64,000 bases of DNA from Halobellus sp. MBLA0158 (GTDB lineage Archaea; Halobacteriota; Halobacteria; Halobacteriales; Haloferacaceae), in the NCBI RefSeq assembly GCF_041477585.1, contig NZ_JBGNYA010000001.1:372001-436000 (forward strand), in the 5' to 3' direction. Made by a program: the position numbers and the translations under genes. Below the pieces are notes generated by a model. It worked only from the letters and a program-made list of their open reading frames with translations, had not been told where the DNA came from and searched no databases. Positions 7,898-16,109 of the stretch are shown in pieces; the first letter of the stretch is position 1, and the number at the start of each line of letters is the position of its first letter.

Positions 7898-9058
7898 ATG
7901 GTATCAAGAAGGTCCGTGCTTAAGACCGGTGCATTGTCAGTAGTTAGCGCTTCACTAGCAGGCTGTTCTGGAAATGGCGGAAGCGATGGGGGAGATGGAG
8001 GCAGTGGCGATAGCGGCGGAAGCGATGGAAGTGACGGAAGTGGTGGAGAAGTCACATCCAGCAGTGGCGACCTCCAGACAGTTCGGATCACACTGGGTCC
8101 GGCTGGATTCGCTGGGATGGTCAGGCAGCATCTGACTGAAGATACCGATATACTCGAATCCCGAATGAATGAAGCGGGCTATACCGCCGAAGTTCGCGAG
8201 ACATGGCAGGGAGCGACCCAGTTCGCTGCTGGTGGTCCGGACTTTTCCAATATTGGCACCATCGAAGCCGCACGTCTCGCTGCCGAACGGGAGCTAAATA
8301 TTGCAGTTGTCGCTCGTGTGGCAGCGAATTGGGCCGGAATGTTTGTCAGGCCTGGATCAGACTACGATCCAGAGGTTGCGGGTGGAAAAGAAGAAGCATT
8401 CCGAGCATTAGCGGAGGATGACGCACTGATTGGGATCGGGTCGTGGGGCGGCGGTGACTATCCCGGACACCAGATTCTCGCATCGGATATGGGGCTTCGC
8501 TTCGCCCGAGAGGACAGCGATTTCAACATTCAGACAGCCAATTACGGGGCCTTGGGTCAACTCGTTGCCGACGGCGATCTCGCGGCAGGGTCCACTGGAC
8601 CAGTTCTCGGTGCGGTCGATCTAGTACGAAACGAGGAGATCGTTCCGATATATTACCCCGCAGACTATCTCAGCGAACTTGGTTTCGGCGAGATGAATAT
8701 CAACACATGGGTTACCACGCAGGAGTTCGTCGACAATAACCGCGGTGCTGCTGAGGCGTTGGTTCAATCCTGGTACGAGGGGACCTCCTGGCTCCACGAG
8801 AACGCACTTAGCGTCGTCGAGGACGATCAGTGGTGGGGTGGGATCGGAGCAGAAAGCGAAGAGGGAGCAAAGTGGATGGTCAGATATGGCCTGTTCAACG
8901 AGTACACGCTCGATAGTCCATATATTTACGAGGAGCCCGAACTCTCCGATGAATACGTCGAGGGTGATCAAGCTCTACTGGAAGAAGCTGCCGCACTCGG
9001 AACCATCCCGGAGAGCTGGGCGGACTATCTCACGTATGCGCAAATTCCGCAGGAATAA
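7898..9058 (+). CDS. NitT/TauT-type ABC transporter substrate-binding lipoprotein
   Basis: 386 residues. The N-terminus carries a twin-arginine signal (SRRSVLKTG) followed by a lipobox (LAGC), then a Gly/Ser/Asp-rich linker (about residues 25-50) typical of haloarchaeal surface lipoproteins. The rest is a periplasmic-binding-protein type II fold of the nitrate/sulfonate/taurine class (PDFSNIGTIEAARLAAEREL, VADGDLAAGSTGPVLGAVD). Ligands of this class include sulfonates, nitrate, ureido compounds and aromatic carboxylates; which one cannot be told. It starts the importer operon and follows the two amidohydrolases, whose substrate it may bring in. Its GC content is low, like the rest of the island. 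Confidence 0.85.
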   Translation: MVSRRSVLKTGALSVVSASLAGCSGNGGSDGGDGGSGDSGGSDGSDGSGGEVTSSSGDLQTVRITLGPAGFAGMVRQHLTEDTDILESRMNEAGYTAEVRETWQGATQFAAGGPDFSNIGTIEAARLAAERELNIAVVARVAANWAGMFVRPGSDYDPEVAGGKEEAFRALAEDDALIGIGSWGGGDYPGHQILASDMGLRFAREDSDFNIQTANYGALGQLVADGDLAAGSTGPVLGAVDLVRNEEIVPIYYPADYLSELGFGEMNINTWVTTQEFVDNNRGAAEALVQSWYEGTSWLHENALSVVEDDQWWGGIGAESEEGAKWMVRYGLFNEYTLDSPYIYEEPELSDEYVEGDQALLEEAAALGTIPESWADYLTYAQIPQE

Positions 9059-9061
9059 TCG

Positions 9062-9898
9062 ATGAGTGTCCCGACCAGCGAGCGGATCAGCCTGAGAGCT
9101 CGTATACCTGAGCAGTTGATATCGAACGAGAAGGTAGTGTTCGTAGAGGCGTTTGTCGTCTTAGTCCTCGTCTGGTCAGGCCTCGCTCACGGATTGGAGA
9201 TGACGGATACCATCTCCTCCCCGATGTTGGTCGGAGCGAGTCTGTACGAACTTCTCATCAGTATGGAATGGCTCATCCACGTTCAAACCACACTCCAACG
9301 GAGCCTGTATGGCTTCGTCGTGACAATGGTGGTTGGAACGTTTTTGGGGATACTAATGGGTATGAGTGATTTCTGGCGAGATGCACTGAAAGATTTCGTT
9401 ACTATCGGCCTCGCGCTACCGTCATTGTTTGCAGTGGTTTTCGTAGCAATGTGGTACGCGCCGACCGGGCTCGTGACCGAGCTTACTCCGACTGTCGCAG
9501 CAATGACTATCGGATTTCCGTTTGTGACACAAAACGTGTATCAGGGTATCCGCGGTGTCGATATGGATCTGGTCGATATGTCCAACTCGTTCGAGGTCTC
9601 ACGTAGAGAAATGATCCGACACGTCCTTCTCCCGTCGGTCTTGCCGGAGTGGTTCTCGGGCGTTCGGTACGCGTTCGCAATCGCCTGGAAGATCACAACT
9701 CTCGCCGAGTTAATCGTCGCCGAGATCGGTGTCGGCTTTATGATCAACGAAGGGATGCGCACGCTGTCTTTAACGTCAGTACTCACGTGGACCGTTCTGT
9801 TCCTCATCGTCATTCTCTTCGTCGAGTACGGTATTCTCCAACAGATCGAGAAACGGCTCTTCGCGTGGCGGCAATCGGAGGGAATCGCGTGGGCATAA
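9062..9898 (+). CDS. ABC transporter permease, SsuC/TauC-like (first)
   Basis: 278 residues with about six membrane segments and the binding-protein-dependent permease signature (EAA loop) at SFEVSRREMIRHVLLPSVLP. It begins three bases after the stop of the binding protein. Permeases of this class usually act as homodimers, but a second, different permease lies after the ATPase, so a heterodimeric channel is possible. Confidence 0.85.
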   Translation: MSVPTSERISLRARIPEQLISNEKVVFVEAFVVLVLVWSGLAHGLEMTDTISSPMLVGASLYELLISMEWLIHVQTTLQRSLYGFVVTMVVGTFLGILMGMSDFWRDALKDFVTIGLALPSLFAVVFVAMWYAPTGLVTELTPTVAAMTIGFPFVTQNVYQGIRGVDMDLVDMSNSFEVSRREMIRHVLLPSVLPEWFSGVRYAFAIAWKITTLAELIVAEIGVGFMINEGMRTLSLTSVLTWTVLFLIVILFVEYGILQQIEKRLFAWRQSEGIAWA

Positions 9899-9968
9899 TG
9901 CGCTATAGTGAGTCGGAACTGGCCACACAGAACTATCGACAATCATCGCAACAAAAAGGGCGCTAAAA

Positions 9969-10748
9969 ATGAGTTCACACCAATCATCAACAGAAGATCG
10001 GTCGAGTCCAGCAGTGACATCCGCGGATGCTGGGGCGATCAAAGTACAGAACCTCGCGAAAGAGTATGAGACCGAGGGTGGAATGGAACTCGTCTTCGAG
10101 GACGTGTCGTTTGAAATCGAGCCCTCGAGCTTCGTGACGCTCATCGGGAAATCCGGTAGTGGGAAGTCAACACTGCTCGACATCGTTAGCGGCATTACGA
10201 AAGCGACGGCTGGATCAGTGACGTTCGATCCCCCAGACGTAGAACTCGGTCACGTATTCCAGTCACCACGGTTGCTTCCGTGGCGGACCTGCCTAAAGAA
10301 CATCGAGTACGTTCACAAGGACAATCCCGACTACACCGACGACCTAGCTAAGCAATATCTCGATATGGTCGGGCTGAGTGATCACTACAACAAATACCCA
10401 ACCCAACTCTCTGGTGGACAACAACAGCGAGTCGGGATCGCTCGAGCGCTGAGTATCGATCCAGAAATATTGCTAATGGACGAACCGTTCAGTAATCTCG
10501 ACGAGATCACAGCTGAAAGTCTGCGGCAGGAGCTACTACAAATCTGGGGGGAACTAAACAAGACAATATTCTTCGTGACGCACGATATAACCGAAGCGAT
10601 CGAATTGTCCGATCGAATCCTTATGATCGGTAACGGTGAGATCTATGGAGACGTTTCAGTCGATCTCGACCGACCACGGGATCTCGAATCGAACGAGTTC
10701 CTTCAATTCCGCCAGCAGGCGATAGACAAGTTCCACAGTATCGAGTGA
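9969..10748 (+). CDS. ABC transporter ATPase, SsuB/TauB-like
   Basis: 259 residues with all ABC motifs: Walker A GKSGSGKST (about 60-68), Q-loop FQSPRLLPW (about 97-105), signature LSGGQQQR (about 147-154), Walker B ILLMDEP (about 167-173) and the switch His in FVTHD. It energises import by the two neighbouring permeases. The stop overlaps a possible GTG start of the next gene (10745), so translation of the two is probably coupled. A 70-base gap separates it from the first permease. Confidence 0.9.
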   Translation: MSSHQSSTEDRSSPAVTSADAGAIKVQNLAKEYETEGGMELVFEDVSFEIEPSSFVTLIGKSGSGKSTLLDIVSGITKATAGSVTFDPPDVELGHVFQSPRLLPWRTCLKNIEYVHKDNPDYTDDLAKQYLDMVGLSDHYNKYPTQLSGGQQQRVGIARALSIDPEILLMDEPFSNLDEITAESLRQELLQIWGELNKTIFFVTHDITEAIELSDRILMIGNGEIYGDVSVDLDRPRDLESNEFLQFRQQAIDKFHSIE

Positions 10749-10750
10749 AT

Positions 10751-11569
10751 ATGGCAACGAAAAATAAATTCTCTGGGATTGGCGGAATAAATCTTCTCGG
10801 AGGAGGCTGGCCAGCAAGGGTATTCGGTGTGGGGCTTCTGTTCGCCGGATGGTTCGCATTAGCTTGGTACTTCCCGAACGAACTGATGCCGTTCCCCATA
10901 GAAACGCTGGTATTAGCCACGGAGTTCGTTCGTAGTGGTGTTATTTGGGGCCATCTTTTCGCTACTCTGTGGCGTATTCTGTGGGGCTTTACTGGATCAA
11001 TGGCGATTGGGATCGCTCTCGGAGTGGCGATGGGATCGTCACGATTCGGTCGGCTGTTTTTTGTTCCATACACCGTTTTTGGTCTCTCTATCCCGGCAGT
11101 CGCGTGGGCGGCAATTGCTCTCCTCATTTTCGGTTTCTCCGATCTAACGATCGTGTTCGCAACTGTAGCTGTTACTTATCCGTATATTGCGATCAATATT
11201 TGGAAAGGTGTAGAAAATATTGACGCAGATCTCATCAAAATGAGCAAATCATTCGATGTCTCGAATATCCAGATGCTTCGGCATATGATTCTGCCGAGTA
11301 TCGGATCTGCACTCTTCGCATCCGTCCGATTCGGTCTCGCGATTTCGTGGAAGATCGTCACTATCGGCGAGGTATTCGCAGCGAACAACGGTATTGGAGC
11401 GATATTGTTCGAGGCTTACGAATTGTACCGGTTCGAAGAAGCGTGGGCGTGGGCAGTTATTTTCATTATTTTCTTGCTGCTTATTGAGTATGCTATCTTC
11501 AAACCGCTCGAGCGGCGTGTTCAGAATTACCGACAAGATGTTGATTTCTCGGGAGGTGCAGTCACGTAA
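10751..11569 (+). CDS. ABC transporter permease, SsuC/TauC-like (second)
   Basis: About 272 residues with six predicted membrane segments and the permease loop SFDVSNIQMLRHMILPSIGS. It is related to the first permease, but the two differ at most positions. ATG 10751 was chosen; an in-frame GTG at 10745 overlaps the ATPase stop. Last gene of the importer operon and of the low-GC island. Confidence 0.85.
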   Translation: MATKNKFSGIGGINLLGGGWPARVFGVGLLFAGWFALAWYFPNELMPFPIETLVLATEFVRSGVIWGHLFATLWRILWGFTGSMAIGIALGVAMGSSRFGRLFFVPYTVFGLSIPAVAWAAIALLIFGFSDLTIVFATVAVTYPYIAINIWKGVENIDADLIKMSKSFDVSNIQMLRHMILPSIGSALFASVRFGLAISWKIVTIGEVFAANNGIGAILFEAYELYRFEEAWAWAVIFIIFLLLIEYAIFKPLERRVQNYRQDVDFSGGAVT

Positions 11570-11860
11570 CTATCCCCTATCTTCCCCTCCGTAATTCCAG
11601 CCCTATTCAAGTGAAGCCAAGAAATCAGACCGCGGATACAACCACCCCGGGCGGCAGGGCTTCCCAGAGAGTTCAGCCGTTCCGACGATGGACTCGAATT
11701 CGAAACACAATAATGATAACTGCACTAGTACCGAGATGTTCGGAGAAGAAAAGATCGACTCAGTGCCGATGCGCCCGGCCGGAGCAGCCGGACTCACGGT
11801 CGTCGCTCCGGGCCCGAAAGGCGCGGTCGATCGCGACACGAACACCAACGACAAGAGAAT
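11570..11860. other. Intergenic region at the right edge of the low-GC island
   Basis: About 290 bases without a convincing gene. Composition rises here from the low-GC island back to typical haloarchaeal values. The promoter of the CoA-transferase gene is presumably in this stretch, but no strong TATA box is obvious. Confidence 0.4.
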
Positions 11861-13081
11861 ATGACTGACGAAAGCAAGATACTCGACGGCATCACGGTGG
11901 TAGATCTCTCGACGTTCGTCACGGGCGGCTTCTGCTCTGCGATGCTCGCGAACCAGGGCGCAGACGTGATCAAAGTCGAACAGCCCGGCTACGGCGACGC
12001 GATCCGCCACTCGGGCCCACCGTTCATCCAGGAGGAATCGCCGTACTACTGGACGGTGAACTACGGGAAGGAGAGCATCGAACTGGACCTGAAGAACCCC
12101 CGGGCGGTGGAGGCGCTCTACGAACTGGCCGAGGAGGCGGACGTCTTCATCCAGAACTACCGCCCCGGGGTCGCAGAGCGCCTCGGCGTCGACTACGAGT
12201 CGATCAAGGAACACAACGACGACGTCGTCTACCTCGCCGTGTCGGCGTTCGGCCAGACCGGGCCGTGGCGCGAGCGGACCGGATACGACCTCCTCATCCA
12301 GGGGATGAGCGGCATCATGAGCGTCACCGGTGAGGAGGACAGACAGCCGGTGAAGGTCGGGCTCCCGATGACGGACCTGATCACGGCGATGTGGGCCGCC
12401 TTCGGCGTCACCTCGGCGCTCTACAAGCGCGCGCGGACCGGCGAGGGCGAGTACATCGACCTCGGGATGCTGGAGTCGACGCTCCCGTGGCTCACCAAGC
12501 AGGCCGGCCAGGTCTTCGCCGGCGAGGAGCCCGAGCGGATGGGAACGAAAGACCCCGTGCTCGCGCCCTACCAGACGTTCGAGACGAAGGACGGCTACAT
12601 CAACATCTGCATCCTCAACGAGAAGCTCTGGGGCGAACTGTGCGAGGCCCTCGACCGGCCGGAACTGGAGGACGACGACCGGTTCGCGACGAACGCCGAC
12701 CGGGTCGGCAACGTCGACGCGCTGGAAGCAGAGATCGAAGACACCCTCGCCGACGGGACCACCGAAGAGTGGATCGAGACCATCGCCGAGGAGGGCGGCG
12801 TCCCGGCGGGGCCCGTCTACGACGTCGAGGAGGCGCTGAACAACCCCCAGATCGACGCCCGCGGGACGATCACGGAGATCGACCACCCCGAACTCGGGAC
12901 GATCCCCGTGATCGAGCATCCCCTGAAGTTCGAGAACGCCGACAACGGCTTCGAGCTCCCGCCGCCGCTGCTCGGCGAGCACAACCGCAAGGTGTTCAGG
13001 CGGCTGGGCTACGCCGAAGAGGAGATCGACGAGATGGAGGCCGCCGGCGTCTTCGGTGATCGAGATGGCTCAGCGGAGTGA
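11861..13081 (+). CDS. Class III CoA-transferase (CaiB/BaiF family)
   Basis: 406 residues with the family III architecture: N-terminal GITVVDLSTFVTGGF and GADVIKVEQPGYGD, the VNYGKESIELDLK segment, and the region GLPMTDLITAMWAA, where Asp172 fits the catalytic aspartate that forms the acyl anhydride. These enzymes move CoA between carboxylic acids. With the thiolase-like pair next door this points to CoA activation and cleavage of a carboxylic acid, probably the product of the upstream hydrolases. GC content is normal for the host. Confidence 0.9.
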   Translation: MTDESKILDGITVVDLSTFVTGGFCSAMLANQGADVIKVEQPGYGDAIRHSGPPFIQEESPYYWTVNYGKESIELDLKNPRAVEALYELAEEADVFIQNYRPGVAERLGVDYESIKEHNDDVVYLAVSAFGQTGPWRERTGYDLLIQGMSGIMSVTGEEDRQPVKVGLPMTDLITAMWAAFGVTSALYKRARTGEGEYIDLGMLESTLPWLTKQAGQVFAGEEPERMGTKDPVLAPYQTFETKDGYINICILNEKLWGELCEALDRPELEDDDRFATNADRVGNVDALEAEIEDTLADGTTEEWIETIAEEGGVPAGPVYDVEEALNNPQIDARGTITEIDHPELGTIPVIEHPLKFENADNGFELPPPLLGEHNRKVFRRLGYAEEEIDEMEAAGVFGDRDGSAE

Positions 13082-13135
13082 ACGCGAGCGGCCGCGACGG
13101 CGCGGAGCCGACGCCGGGCGGCGGAGCGCGAGGCG

Positions 13136-14266
13136 ATGACCGGGGTCGGGATCGACGGCGTCGGGATGACCGAGTTCGCCTCCGAGACCGACGACTCCGT
13201 GCTCGAACTCGGGAGCCGCGCCGCCGAGCGGGCGCTCGCGGACGCGGGCCGTCCCGGAGAGATCACCTCCGTCCACGTCGGGAACGCGCTCGCGGGCCAA
13301 CTGACGACGCAGGCGGGCGTCGCGAACGCGCTGACGTCGTATCTCGGTATCGAGGGCGCCCGCGCCGACCGGGTGGAGAACACGAGCGCCAGCGGCGCGA
13401 GCGCGCTCCACCGCGGCATCGACGCGGTCCGCGAGGGCGACTCCGAGGTGGCGCTCGTCGTCGGCGTCGAGAAGATGTCCGGCGGCGCGACGGCCGAGGT
13501 GACGGAGGCGATCAGCCGGCTGGTCCACGCCCGGGAGTACGCCCAGGGGCTGACGCTGCCCTCCTTCGCGGGACTTGCGGCCGGCGCGTACCTCGATCGC
13601 TACGACGCACCCAGGGAGTCGCTGGCGGCGGTCGCGGTGAAGAACCACGCGAACGCCGTCCACAACCGATTCGCGCAGTTTCAGAAGGCCGTCACGGTCG
13701 AGTCGGCGCTGGAGTCGCCGGTGATCGCCGAACCGCTCCGGCTCTACGACTGCTGTTCGATGACCGACGGGGCGGCCGCGGTCGTCCTCTGCCGCGACGG
13801 CGACGTCGACGTCTCGGGCGTCGCCAGCGCCACGGGGACCCACGCGGTCGCGTCGCGTTCGGACCTGCTCGACTTCGAGAGCGTGCGGCGGGCCGGAAAG
13901 CGGGCGTTCGACCGCGCGGGACTCGGTCCCGACGACGTCGACGTCGCGTGCATCCACGACGCGTTCACGATCCTGGAACTGCTCGAACTGGAGGAGCTCG
14001 GCTTCTACGAGGCCGGGACGGCGTGGCGGGCGGTCCGGGACGGCGAGACCGACCTCGACGGGTCGCTCCCCGTGAACCCCGGGGGCGGCCTCAAGGCGCG
14101 CGGACACCCGCTCGGCGCGACCGGCGTGGCGCAGATCGTCGAACTGGTCTGGCAGCTGCGCGGCGACGCGCCCGCGGAGCGGCGGGTCGACGGTCCAGAG
14201 ACCGGCCTGGCGATCAACGTCGCCGGCTTCGGTAACAACAGCGTGTGTACCCTCCTGAGCGGATGA
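13136..14266 (+). CDS. Thiolase-like protein (SCP2/lipid-transfer type) lacking the active-site Cys
   Basis: 376 residues of thiolase fold. The usual active-site pattern C-A-S-G near residue 84 here reads NTSASGASALHRG, so the nucleophilic Cys is replaced by Ser84. Other thiolase landmarks are kept: CIHDAFTI (His274) and NPGGGLKARGHPLGATG (His324). The family includes archaeal acetoacetyl-CoA thiolases and the Ltp-type aldol-lyases that lack the Cys and work with a DUF35 partner. The next gene is such a DUF35 protein, overlapping by ATGA, so a two-subunit CoA-ester aldolase is a plausible reading. A conventional thiolase activity is doubtful. Confidence 0.82.
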   Translation: MTGVGIDGVGMTEFASETDDSVLELGSRAAERALADAGRPGEITSVHVGNALAGQLTTQAGVANALTSYLGIEGARADRVENTSASGASALHRGIDAVREGDSEVALVVGVEKMSGGATAEVTEAISRLVHAREYAQGLTLPSFAGLAAGAYLDRYDAPRESLAAVAVKNHANAVHNRFAQFQKAVTVESALESPVIAEPLRLYDCCSMTDGAAAVVLCRDGDVDVSGVASATGTHAVASRSDLLDFESVRRAGKRAFDRAGLGPDDVDVACIHDAFTILELLELEELGFYEAGTAWRAVRDGETDLDGSLPVNPGGGLKARGHPLGATGVAQIVELVWQLRGDAPAERRVDGPETGLAINVAGFGNNSVCTLLSG

Positions 14267-14640
14267 CCGGAACGCGAGACGGATCCCCCGACCGAAACGG
14301 ACTGCGAGCGGACGAGGCCTTCGAGTGTCCGGACTGCGGGGCGCGGTGGTACTACACCCGGCACCGCTGTCCCGACTGCGGCGAACGCGAGGCGGCGACC
14401 GTCGAACTCGGCGTCGGCGAGCTCGTGGCGGCGACCCGCGTCGAGGTGACGCCGGCGGACGTCCGCAGTCCGAACCGCCTCGGGGTCGCGGCGTTCGGCG
14501 ACGTCCGCCTCGTCGCCCAGATCGACGGGAGCGACGTCGACGTCGGCGACCGCGTCGCGTTCGACGGCGCCTACGCGCTGCGCGAGGGCGACGAGCGCCG
14601 GGAACCGCGGCTGACGGCCGCCGACGAGTCGGACGCGTAG
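14263..14640 (+). CDS. DUF35 Zn-ribbon/OB-fold protein, partner of the thiolase-like protein
   Basis: 125 residues: a rubredoxin-like zinc ribbon (CPDCGARWYYTRHRCPDCG, about residues 22-40) followed by a small OB-fold domain (about 50-110). DUF35 proteins typically form tight complexes with thiolase-fold enzymes and channel acyl-CoA. The start overlaps the thiolase stop (ATGA), which supports coupled translation and a 1:1 complex. An in-frame GTG at 14245 would add six residues and is less likely. Confidence 0.85.
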   Translation: MTGTRDGSPDRNGLRADEAFECPDCGARWYYTRHRCPDCGEREAATVELGVGELVAATRVEVTPADVRSPNRLGVAAFGDVRLVAQIDGSDVDVGDRVAFDGAYALREGDERREPRLTAADESDA

Positions 14641-14659
14641 CCCGCGGGGTTTACTGGGC

Positions 14660-14673
14660 GGTAAATTTTTACC
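14660..14673. promoter_or_regulatory. Palindromic TATA region of the cyclic amidohydrolase gene
   Basis: GGTAAA and TTTACC (14660-14665, 14668-14673) are inverted repeats around TT. They form the only AT-rich element upstream of the ATG at 14699, about 32 bases away. The TATA box itself is thus palindromic, which could also serve as an operator. Confidence 0.45.
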
Positions 14674-14698
14674 CTCCGGGTCAGACGTCACATCAGGG

Positions 14699-16054
14699 AT
14701 GACACAAACAATCATCCAGAATGGGACCGTAGTGTCTCTCGATCCGGACGTCGGCGACTTCGACGAGGCGGACGTCCTGATCGAGGACGGCGAGATCGTG
14801 GAGATCGGACCGGGGCTGTCGGCCGCGAACGCGGAGGTGATCGACGCCTCCGACCACATCGTACTGCCGGGCTTCGTCGACTCGCACATCCACCTGGCAC
14901 AGACGCAGGTCAGAGGCATCGCGGGGGACTGGTCGCTGATGGGCGAGTACTTCGATCACATGCTCGGCAACATCACCGGGCTCTATCAGCCGGAGGATAT
15001 GTACCTCGGGGGCCTCTTCGGCGCGCTGGAGAAGCTCCACACGGGGACGACGACGGCGTTGGACTGGTCGTATCCGAACTCGCTCGAACACGGCGAGCGA
15101 GCCATCGACGCGCTGAAGGACGCCGGCCTGCGCGCGGTGTACACCTACGGCCCGCCGGGCGACGACGCGGCGAAGTGGTGGTTCGAGAGCGACGTCGGAC
15201 TGCCCGAGGACAACATCCGCGAGCTCCACGAGGAGATGATCCGCGACGACGACCTCCTCAGCCTGGCACTCGGCCTGCGCGGGCCGGACTTCTGCGTCGA
15301 CGAGACCGCCCTCAGGGACCTGGAGCTGGCGCGCGAACTGGACGCGCTCGCGACGATCCACATGGGTGCAGCCCTCTGGCCCTCGTCGGTCTACGGCGAG
15401 GACTACCAGGGCTTCGGCTGCCTCGAAGACGAGCTCGGCCCTGACGTCAACGTCGCCCACGCGAACCACTTCGCCCAGGAAGACATCGACCTCGCGGTCG
15501 AGGCGGGCGTCTCCTTCTCGGCGTCGCCCGAGGTCGAGATGCAGATGGGCCACGGCATCCCCGTGACCGGGAAGGTCCTCGACGCCGGGGGGCGGCCGAC
15601 CTGGGGCGTCGACGTCTGTTCGAGCATCAGCGGCGACATGGGCAGCCAGATGCGGATCGGCCTGCAGGTCCAGCGGATGTTCGACAACCAGAAGATCCTC
15701 GAAAGCGACGAGGAGGTCACCGAAGTCGGACTGTCCTGCCGCGACACCCTGGAGATGGCCACGATCGAGGGCGCGAAGGCGCTGGGACTGGAAGACGAGA
15801 TCGGGACACTCACGCCGGGCAAGCGGGCGGACGTTATCCTGCTCGACACGAGCGACTTCATGACGGCGCCGGCGCACTCGCCGGTCCAGACGGCCGTCTT
15901 CCAGGCCGACCCCTCGCACATCGACACGGTGCTCGTCGACGGCGAGGTCGTAAAGCGCGACGGCCGCCTGGAGAACCCCCTCGTCGACGAGGAGTTCGAC
16001 CGGTTCGTCGAGTCCGGACACCGCCTCCTCGACGAGGCCGGCATCGAGGTCTGA
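14699..16054 (+). CDS. Cyclic amidohydrolase (chlorohydrolase/guanine-deaminase-like)
   Basis: 451 residues with the domain order of the TrzN/AtzA/guanine-deaminase group: beta-sandwich N-terminus (IIQNGTVVSLDPD), metal motif PGFVDSHIHLAQT, His in ATIHMGAA, VAHANHFAQED, Asp in WGVDVCSS, and C-terminal GTLTPGKRADVILLD. The Glu expected three residues after the third metal His (H-x-x-E) is Ala here, so classical deaminase chemistry is uncertain. It lies with the CoA-transferase and FAH-family genes, pointing to hydrolysis of a C-N or ring bond in the same pathway, but it has its own promoter-like element. Confidence 0.82.
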   Translation: MTQTIIQNGTVVSLDPDVGDFDEADVLIEDGEIVEIGPGLSAANAEVIDASDHIVLPGFVDSHIHLAQTQVRGIAGDWSLMGEYFDHMLGNITGLYQPEDMYLGGLFGALEKLHTGTTTALDWSYPNSLEHGERAIDALKDAGLRAVYTYGPPGDDAAKWWFESDVGLPEDNIRELHEEMIRDDDLLSLALGLRGPDFCVDETALRDLELARELDALATIHMGAALWPSSVYGEDYQGFGCLEDELGPDVNVAHANHFAQEDIDLAVEAGVSFSASPEVEMQMGHGIPVTGKVLDAGGRPTWGVDVCSSISGDMGSQMRIGLQVQRMFDNQKILESDEEVTEVGLSCRDTLEMATIEGAKALGLEDEIGTLTPGKRADVILLDTSDFMTAPAHSPVQTAVFQADPSHIDTVLVDGEVVKRDGRLENPLVDEEFDRFVESGHRLLDEAGIEV

Positions 16055-16109
16055 GGTCCCGAATGCCATCCGAAGCACAAAAGACGCCGGTCCGTGAAAC
16101 GGGATCCGT

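Noticed and set aside
5379-11860. Transposon or integrated element as the source of the low-GC island
   Set aside because: No transposase, integrase, terminal inverted repeats or target duplication could be seen; only the composition argues for transfer.
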